Shown here: piece after piece, positions 5,804-10,199 of the stretch
Layout of the letters: every line of letters begins with the position of its first letter
Numbering within the stretch: position 1 is the stretch's first letter
Assembly: GCA_902494625.1 (NCBI GenBank)
Contig: CABUUB010000062.1
Coordinates: 1 to 10,199, forward strand
Reading direction: 5' to 3'
DNA: 10,199 bases
From: an uncultured Collinsella sp.
Lineage (GTDB): Bacteria; Actinomycetota; Coriobacteriia; Coriobacteriales; Coriobacteriaceae
Position numbers and translations under genes: made by a program
Notes under the pieces: generated by a model
Database searches by the model: none
Seen by the model: the letters and a program-made list of their open reading frames with translations, nothing else
Told to the model about the DNA's origin: nothing

Positions 5804-6571
5804 CTAGTTGAACTGCTCGCGGTACGCCTTGCAGACCTCATCGACCGGGCCGTCCATGCGAAGGTCACCCTTCTCAATCCAAACGGCACGCTGGCAGATG
5901 CGCTCAACCTGCTCCATAGAGTGCGAAACGAACAGAACCGTCACGTCGCCGCTCTGGATAAAGTGCTGGATGCGGGCCTCACACTTTTGCTGGAAGAACA
6001 CATCACCGACGGACAGCGTCTCGTCAACGATCAGAATATCGGGCTCGGTAATCGTCGCGATTGCAAAGGCGATACGCGCCACCATGCCCGAAGAGAAGTT
6101 CTTAAGCGGCATATCGACAAAGTTCTGCAGCTCAGCGAACTCGATAATGCCGTCAAAGTTGGCGTCGATGAACTCCTTGGTATAGCCGAGCAGGGCGCCG
6201 TTCAGATAGATGTTCTCGCGGGCGGTCAGCTCGGGGTCAAAGCCGGCGCCAAGCTCAATCAGCGGCGCGATGTTACCGTGCACCTTAACGCTGCCCTCGC
6301 TAGGCTCAAGAACGCCAGCGATAATCTTGAGCATCGTAGACTTGCCGGAGCCATTGGTGCCGACCAGACCCACAACCTCGCCGCGATGAATATCAAACGA
6401 GATGTGCTTAAGCGCCCTAAACTCCTCAAAGAACAGCTCGTGCTTGGCAAGCTTAATGAAGTACTCCTTGAGGTTGGTCAGCGACTCGGACGCCATGTTA
6501 AAGATCATGGTGACGTCGTCGACCTCGACAGCCAGAGGCTGCTCGCTGTAATCAACAACAGATTCAGTCAT
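5804..6571 (-). CDS. Polysaccharide ABC exporter, ATP-binding protein (Wzt/TagH/RgpD type, short form)
   Basis: Encodes 255 aa from ATG 6571. An in-frame GTG at 6574 would add one residue. AAGGAG (6584-6579) is 7 nt from the ATG but only 4 nt from the GTG, so the ATG is preferred. This cytoplasmic ATPase would power export of a lipid-linked glycan through the partner permease. Motifs (numbered from the GTG): an N-terminal insert with NLKEYFIKL near 34-42; Walker A G72-TNGSGKST80; IAPLIELGAGF (102-112), characteristic of glycan exporters; signature FSSGM (160-164); Walker B ILIVDE (180-185); VGD; and switch His218. The protein ends soon after the nucleotide-binding domain, lacking the C-terminal carbohydrate-binding extension of O9a-type Wzt or the extra domain of TagH. 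The glycan is not identifiable; nearby rhamnose synthesis suggests a rhamnose polymer. Confidence 0.92.
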   Translation of the reverse strand: MTESVVDYSEQPLAVEVDDVTMIFNMASESLTNLKEYFIKLAKHELFFEEFRALKHISFDIHRGEVVGLVGTNGSGKSTMLKIIAGVLEPSEGSVKVHGNIAPLIELGAGFDPELTARENIYLNGALLGYTKEFIDANFDGIIEFAELQNFVDMPLKNFSSGMVARIAFAIATITEPDILIVDETLSVGDVFFQQKCEARIQHFIQSGDVTVLFVSHSMEQVERICQRAVWIEKGDLRMDGPVDEVCKAYREQFN

Positions 6572-6582
6572 CACAGCACTCC

Positions 6583-7428
6583 TTAGATGTAGAGGATAAA
6601 TTTGCGCTCGGACTTATGGAACACGGTATAGCCAATAATAAGCGCAAGAACCGCCCAAGCGACGCACATACCAAACGTCATAAGCGAGGGCGTAGTCTGG
6701 AACAGGAAGATATCGCGCATAAACTGCAGGTAGTTGAACATGGGGTTCGCATACATCAAGATACGCACGAGATGCGGCATTTGCGCAATATAGTCAGTCG
6801 TCCAGAAGATGGGCGTAATGTAAGTCCACGCCGTAATGACGACGCTCCACAGATGCATAACGTCGCGGAAGAAGACCGTAAGGGCAGAGAGCATCATGCC
6901 CAGGCCCATGCAGAAGCACATAAGCAGCAGCAGGCAAACCGGCAACAGAATCAGGTGCCAAGAAGGCATAACGCGGAACCACAGCATGACGATGGCGACG
7001 GCGACCAGCGAGAAGGCAAAGTTGACCAGCGAGAAGAGCACCTTCTGCACCGGGAAAACCCACCGGTGCACCTTAACCTTCTTGAGCAGAGGGGCAGCGC
7101 CCACGATCGACGTCAGGGCCTGGTTAGTAGACTCAGACATGACGGCAAAGGTGATGTTACCCACGATCAAGTACAGCGGGTACATCTCGGGCGTCATTGA
7201 GCCATTGCGGCCCTGGCCAAAAATCGTCGAGAACACGATGGCCATGACGATCATCATCAGCAGCGGGTTGAGCACCGACCATGCGACGCCCAGAACGCTA
7301 CGGCGATACTTGATCTTAAAATCCTTGGTAACCAGCTGACGAAGGATAAACGCGTCCTTCTCAAATTCGTTCTTAGCAAACGTCGCAGGCAGACTGCGAG
7401 TTTCTTGTTGCTTTGTCTGATCCGACAC
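6583..7428 (-). CDS. Polysaccharide ABC exporter, permease (ABC-2 type; Wzm/TagG/RgpC)
   Basis: Encodes 281 aa from GTG 7428, preceded by AAGGAG (7442-7437) at 8 nt. A longer in-frame reading from a TTG at 7491 would start upstream of the candidate promoter and lacks a ribosome site. The N-terminal LVTKDFKIKYRRSVLGVAWSVLNPLL (about 32-57) matches the cytoplasmic amphipathic region and first helix of this family. About six hydrophobic segments follow (near 52-70, 84-104, 131-151, 158-183, 194-210 and 255-275). The FFRDVMHLW motif (186-194), then YITPIFW, is typical of O-antigen and teichoic-acid permeases. Its TAA stop (6583-6585) overlaps the ribosome binding site of the ATPase, 11 nt before that start, so the two subunits are coupled. 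Confidence 0.92.
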   Translation of the reverse strand: MSDQTKQQETRSLPATFAKNEFEKDAFILRQLVTKDFKIKYRRSVLGVAWSVLNPLLMMIVMAIVFSTIFGQGRNGSMTPEMYPLYLIVGNITFAVMSESTNQALTSIVGAAPLLKKVKVHRWVFPVQKVLFSLVNFAFSLVAVAIVMLWFRVMPSWHLILLPVCLLLLMCFCMGLGMMLSALTVFFRDVMHLWSVVITAWTYITPIFWTTDYIAQMPHLVRILMYANPMFNYLQFMRDIFLFQTTPSLMTFGMCVAWAVLALIIGYTVFHKSERKFILYI

Positions 7429-7467
7429 GGATGCAACTCCTTTACTCGTAATCGTTGACAAACGAAC

Positions 7468-7473
7468 AGTATA
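7468..7473 (-). promoter_or_regulatory. Candidate -10 box for the ABC exporter pair
   Basis: TATACT on the minus strand lies 39 nt upstream of the permease GTG, in the 160-bp gap between divergent genes. The -35 region at 16-18 nt spacing (ATCGTT or similar) is a poor match, so support is limited to the -10 and the location. Confidence 0.4.
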
Positions 7474-7529
7474 GACCCGACGGCCATGCAAACGATTCGC
7501 GCAACAAAACTGGAGAACTAACCCACATC

Positions 7530-7558
7530 TTAGGATGCCAGGCCCAAACGGCTATACT
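7530..7558 (+). promoter_or_regulatory. Candidate promoter for the glycosyltransferase
   Basis: TATACT at 7553-7558 is preceded at 17 nt by TTAGGA (7530-7535), a 3-of-6 match to the -35 consensus. It lies 30 nt upstream of the GTG start and directs transcription away from the exporter genes. The same TATACT hexamer occurs on the opposite strand at 7473-7468. Confidence 0.45.
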
Positions 7559-7588
7559 TTCTAGGATTGAATGTATAAGGAGCATTAA

Positions 7589-8560
7589 GTGAATTCTGAA
7601 TCCATCGCCGTCATCATCCCTTGCTACAACGAAGCGCTCACGATCGGCAAAGTCATCGACGACTTTCACCGCGAGCTTCCGCAGGCGACGGTCTATGTCT
7701 ATGACAACAACTCGTCGGACGATACCTCACGCATTGCCACCGAGCACGGCGCCACAGTCCGCTTTGAGCCCCGTCAGGGAAAGGGCAACGTGTGCCGCCA
7801 GATGTTTCGCGATATCGACGCCGATTGCTACCTGATGGTCGACGGAGACGACACCTACCCCGCCGAGGCGGCCAAGGCCCTCTGCGAGCCCATCCTTAAC
7901 GGCACGGCCGACATGACCGTAGGCGATCGCCTTTCCAACGGCACCTACGCCGAGGAGAACAAGCGTGCCTTCCACGGCTTTGGCAATAATCTGGTCCGCG
8001 CCATGATCAAGTGGATCTATGGCTACAGCTTCGATGACGTCATGACAGGCTACCGCGCCATGAGCCGCCCGTTCGTTAAAACCTTCCCAGTGCTTTCCGA
8101 GGGCTTTCAGATCGAAACCGAGCTCTCGATCCACGCCGTCGACCACCGCTGGCGCATCAAAGATGTGCCCATCGAGTACCGCGACCGTCCCGAGGGTTCC
8201 GAGTCCAAACTCAACACCGTGAGCGACGGCATTAAAGTCGTTGCGATGATCGGCACGCTGTTCAAGGACTACCGCCCGCTGAAGTTCTTCAGCCTCGTTG
8301 CGCTTCTGTTCGCGGTATTCGGCCTCGCCCTGGGCATGCCCATCGTTGTCGAATATTTCCAGACCGGCCTCGTCCCGCGCTTCCCCACCGCTATGCTCGC
8401 CGCCTCGTTTATGTTCCTGTGCGGCCTGAGCCTTGCGACCGGCTTCATCCTAGATTCTGTAGCAAAGGTCGAAAAAAAGCAGTGGGAGGTCAACGTGTAC
8501 AGCAAATACGCCTACGACGACCAGCCCGGCCACCCTACTTCCATGCCAAGCGAGAGGTAG
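7589..8560 (+). CDS. GT2 glycosyltransferase, polyprenyl-phosphate sugar transferase-like, with two C-terminal TM helices
   Basis: Encodes 323 aa from GTG 7589, with AAGGAG (7577-7582) 6 nt upstream. The GT-A domain (about 5-215) has the family start VIIPCYNEALTIG (8-20), D39-NNSSDDT46 for nucleotide binding, the metal-binding D85-G-D87 followed by DTYP, VGDR (111-114), GYRAMSR (154-160) and a late E-x-E (176-178). R200-PEGSESKLNT210 is the loop typical of dolichol-phosphate-mannose-synthase-like and GtrB-like enzymes. Two hydrophobic segments near 234-257 and 267-289 anchor it in the membrane. Such enzymes move a sugar from NDP-sugar to a polyprenyl phosphate or a membrane-bound acceptor. 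The sugar cannot be read from sequence. It diverges from the ABC exporter and may supply or decorate the exported glycan, which is inference. Confidence 0.88.
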   Translation: MNSESIAVIIPCYNEALTIGKVIDDFHRELPQATVYVYDNNSSDDTSRIATEHGATVRFEPRQGKGNVCRQMFRDIDADCYLMVDGDDTYPAEAAKALCEPILNGTADMTVGDRLSNGTYAEENKRAFHGFGNNLVRAMIKWIYGYSFDDVMTGYRAMSRPFVKTFPVLSEGFQIETELSIHAVDHRWRIKDVPIEYRDRPEGSESKLNTVSDGIKVVAMIGTLFKDYRPLKFFSLVALLFAVFGLALGMPIVVEYFQTGLVPRFPTAMLAASFMFLCGLSLATGFILDSVAKVEKKQWEVNVYSKYAYDDQPGHPTSMPSER

Positions 8561-8610
8561 ATCTTCCGCAAAATACTATTGGCACCACTGCGCAGATAGC
8601 CACCAACAAG

Positions 8611-8640
8611 AAAAGCCGCCGTTAAAGAACGGCGGCTTTT
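8611..8640. terminator. Bidirectional intrinsic terminator
   Basis: A perfect 13-bp stem (8611-8623 with 8628-8640) closes a 4-nt loop AAAG. It has a GCCGCCG core and is flanked by AAAA on the left and TTTT on the right, so it gives a U-tract on both strands. It lies between the convergent glycosyltransferase (ends 8560) and rmlCD (ends 8663) and would stop both. Confidence 0.92.
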
Positions 8641-8662
8641 ACTCTCGAAAAGTTAATAGCGG

Positions 8663-10117
8663 CTAGAGCGTCTTGATGTACTCCCCCAGCTCTTCCTCCC
8701 AGTCGGGCATGTGGAAGCCGGCGGACTCCAGCTTGGAGAGGTCGAGCGCGGAGTGGACCGGGCGCGGGGCGACGGGGCCCTCGGCGCTCGCGTAGTAGTC
8801 GGCGGTCGATACCGGCACGACCCTGTCCCCGTTGCCGTTGGCGGCCTCGAAGACGGCGCGGGCGATATCGGCCCAGGACTTGACGGTGCCGGAGCCGGTG
8901 CAGTCGTAGGTGCCGTAGGGGGCGTGCGTCCCCAGCACGTGGAAAATGGCCTCGGCCATGTCGCGCGTGAAGGTCAGGCGGCCCAGCTGGTCGTCAACGA
9001 CCGTGACCTGCTCGAGCCCGTCCTCGGGGTCGGCGACGCGGTCGGACAGGCCCTTCATCGTCTTGACGAAGTTGCGGCCCTCGCCGATGACCCAGCTGGA
9101 GCGCATGATGTAGTGGCGCGGGCACCCGGCCACGGCGATGTCGCCGGCGGCCTTGGTCTGGCCGTAGACGGACAGCGGGCTGAGGGGCTCCTCCTCGTCG
9201 TGGACCTCGGCGGTGCCGTCGAAGACGTAGTCGGAGGACACGTGGACAAGGGTGATCCCGTGCTCGGAGCATGTGCGGGCCAGAAGCGCCGGGCCGGTCG
9301 CGTTGGCCTTCCAGGCGGTCGCGCGGCCCTCGGCGGTCTCCGCCCTATCCACGGCGGTGTAGGCGCCGCAGTTGATCACGGTGCCGTAGAGCGACCAGTC
9401 GTACTGTGTGTAGGCGTCCGGGTCTGACATATCGAAGGTGTCGATGTCGCAGAAGTCGAAGTCCTTGGCGACGCCGCGCTCCTCCGCCAGCCTGCGCACA
9501 GCATGGCCCAGCTGGCCGTTGCAGCCGGTGACGAGCGTCCTCTTGGGCGCCATTGGGACGACGTCCCTGAGCATCGGGTGGTTGAGGTCGGCCTCGGAGA
9601 CGGTGGCCTCATCGAGCGGGATCGGCCACTCGATGGCGAGCTCGGGGTCGGCGAGGTTCACGAAGGTGTAGGTCTTCTTGAGCTCGAGGGACCAGTGGGC
9701 GTCCACCAGGTAGGTGTAGGCGGTGCCGTCCTCCAGGGCCTGGAAGGAGTTGCCCACGCCGCGCGGGACGTAGATGGCCTTGGACGGGTCGAGCGTGCAG
9801 GTGAACACCTTCCCGTAGGTCTCGCTGCCCTCGCGCAGGTCCACCCAGGCGCCGAAGACGCTGCCGCGCGCCACGGAGATGAACTTGTCCCAGGGCTCGG
9901 CGTGGATGCCGCGGGTGACGCCGCGGCTGTCGTTGTAGGAGATGTTGTTCTGGACGACCCTGAGGTCCGGGATGCCCAGGGCGGTCATCTTGGCGCGCTG
10001 CCAGTTCTCCTTGAACCAGCCGCGCGAGTCGCCGTGGACGGCGAGGTCGACGACCTTGAGGCCCTCGATGCCGGTCTCGGCGACGGAGAGGTCCTTCTCG
10101 AATGCGATGTCTGCCAT
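8663..10117 (-). CDS. rmlCD: Fused dTDP-4-dehydrorhamnose 3,5-epimerase-like / dTDP-4-dehydrorhamnose reductase
   Basis: Encodes 484 aa from ATG 10117, with AGGAG (10132-10128) 10 nt upstream. It would carry out the last two steps to dTDP-L-rhamnose. The N-terminal cupin (about 10-188) follows RmlC: GDSRGWFKE (29-37), QNNIS, G66-VTRGIH72 with the probable catalytic His72, a YVPRGVGNSF block (116-125), Y134/Y136, and ADPELAIEWP (156-165) with the probable dyad Asp157. The C-terminal SDR domain (about 192-480) follows RmlD: G198-CNGQLG204, NCGAYTAVDRAE (249-260), VSSDYVFDG (293-301) and catalytic Y318-GQTK322. The epimerase half differs from classical RmlC: Asn123 replaces the usual His of GFAHGF, and HWS (141-143) stands where YYSP is usual. 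I recall similar fused proteins in bifidobacteria. Third positions are more GC-rich than in the other genes here. Confidence 0.93.
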   Translation of the reverse strand: MADIAFEKDLSVAETGIEGLKVVDLAVHGDSRGWFKENWQRAKMTALGIPDLRVVQNNISYNDSRGVTRGIHAEPWDKFISVARGSVFGAWVDLREGSETYGKVFTCTLDPSKAIYVPRGVGNSFQALEDGTAYTYLVDAHWSLELKKTYTFVNLADPELAIEWPIPLDEATVSEADLNHPMLRDVVPMAPKRTLVTGCNGQLGHAVRRLAEERGVAKDFDFCDIDTFDMSDPDAYTQYDWSLYGTVINCGAYTAVDRAETAEGRATAWKANATGPALLARTCSEHGITLVHVSSDYVFDGTAEVHDEEEPLSPLSVYGQTKAAGDIAVAGCPRHYIMRSSWVIGEGRNFVKTMKGLSDRVADPEDGLEQVTVVDDQLGRLTFTRDMAEAIFHVLGTHAPYGTYDCTGSGTVKSWADIARAVFEAANGNGDRVVPVSTADYYASAEGPVAPRPVHSALDLSKLESAGFHMPDWEEELGEYIKTL

Positions 10118-10143
10118 GTGGGAAAAGCTCCTATCGAAGAGGT

Positions 10144-10150
10144 TGTATAA
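10144..10150 (-). promoter_or_regulatory. Candidate -10 box for rmlCD
   Basis: The minus strand carries TTATACA 27 nt upstream of the rmlCD ATG, an AT-rich island beside very GC-rich DNA. No convincing -35 is visible further upstream. The gene could equally be transcribed from beyond the window edge. Confidence 0.3.
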
Positions 10151-10168
10151 CCGGGGGCGCCCGCGCGG

Positions 10169-10199
10169 GGCCGCAGGGTCATCCCCATGCCCTGCGGCC
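10169..10199. repeat. GC-rich inverted repeat at the window edge
   Basis: GGCCGCAGGG (10169-10178) pairs perfectly with CCCTGCGGCC (10190-10199). An inner CAT/ATG pairing (10180-10182 with 10187-10189) closes a CCCC loop. The right side stops at the window edge, so the stem may be longer. Overlapping short palindromes GGGCGCCC (10155-10162) and CCCGCGCGGG (10160-10169) lie beside it. It sits upstream of rmlCD. It could be part of an upstream gene's terminator, an operator or a repeat; nothing in view decides which. Confidence 0.6.

Noticed and set aside
7455..7460. Perfect TTGACA on the plus strand
   Set aside because: No -10 hexamer lies at 15-19 nt downstream; the nearest TATA-like bases are only about 9 nt away.
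7429..7491. Longer permease reading from TTG 7491
   Set aside because: It would start upstream of the candidate -10 box and lacks a ribosome site. GTG 7428 has AAGGAG at 8 nt.
8711..9427. Plus-strand open frames opposite rmlCD (also 9503-10150)
   Set aside because: Very high GC leaves few stop codons on the opposite strand. The V/G/A/D-rich composition and lack of motifs mark them as shadows of the clear RmlC-RmlD frame.
1..10199. CRISPR arrays, insertion sequences, phage or toxin-antitoxin genes
   Set aside because: No spaced direct repeats, transposase, integrase or toxin motifs were found in any frame. The only repeats are the inverted ones listed.

Overview
The window most resembles a chromosomal segment of a high-GC gut actinobacterium of the Coriobacteriia, with Collinsella as a plausible genus. 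This is inferred from strongly GC-biased third codon positions, clostridial-type AroC and AroE motifs, a two-domain RmlC-RmlD protein of the kind I associate with actinobacteria, and short palindromic intergenic elements. No database search was possible, so the taxonomic call is an impression.

Left half (1-5568, + strand): an aromatic amino acid operon. It runs from the 3' end of aroB (3-dehydroquinate synthase) through aroA (EPSP synthase), aroC (chorismate synthase), pheA (chorismate mutase/prephenate dehydratase with ACT domain), a fused aroE-aroK (shikimate dehydrogenase plus shikimate kinase) to aroQ (type II dehydroquinase). Together these cover every step from DAHP to chorismate, then on to phenylpyruvate. 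Genes overlap or abut (7-nt overlap, 1-nt gap, 0-nt gap), except at two junctions. Each of those is occupied by a perfect inverted repeat: 34-bp arms between aroC and pheA, and 16-bp arms between aroEK and aroQ. The two share a GGGAC[G/A]GG core and look like REP/MITE-type elements inserted into the operon.

Middle (5569-5803): a hairpin terminator oriented for the minus strand, a tRNA-Arg(TCT) gene on the minus strand, and a TATAAT box upstream of it.

Right half (5804-10199): cell-surface polysaccharide genes. An ABC-2 permease and its ATPase form a minus-strand pair of the Wzm/Wzt, TagG/TagH, RgpC/RgpD type. A GT2 glycosyltransferase with two C-terminal membrane helices diverges from them on the plus strand. 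A bidirectional terminator separates it from a convergent minus-strand gene encoding fused dTDP-4-dehydrorhamnose 3,5-epimerase/reductase (RmlC-RmlD). The likely shared theme is synthesis of dTDP-L-rhamnose, sugar transfer on a lipid carrier and ABC-dependent export of a rhamnose-containing glycan. That link rests on proximity and family knowledge, not on direct evidence.

I found no phage, CRISPR, transposase or toxin-antitoxin genes. Most of the window is ordinary housekeeping and envelope DNA. The points most worth a second look are the paired palindromic elements, the two gene fusions and some unusual active-site-motif residues.
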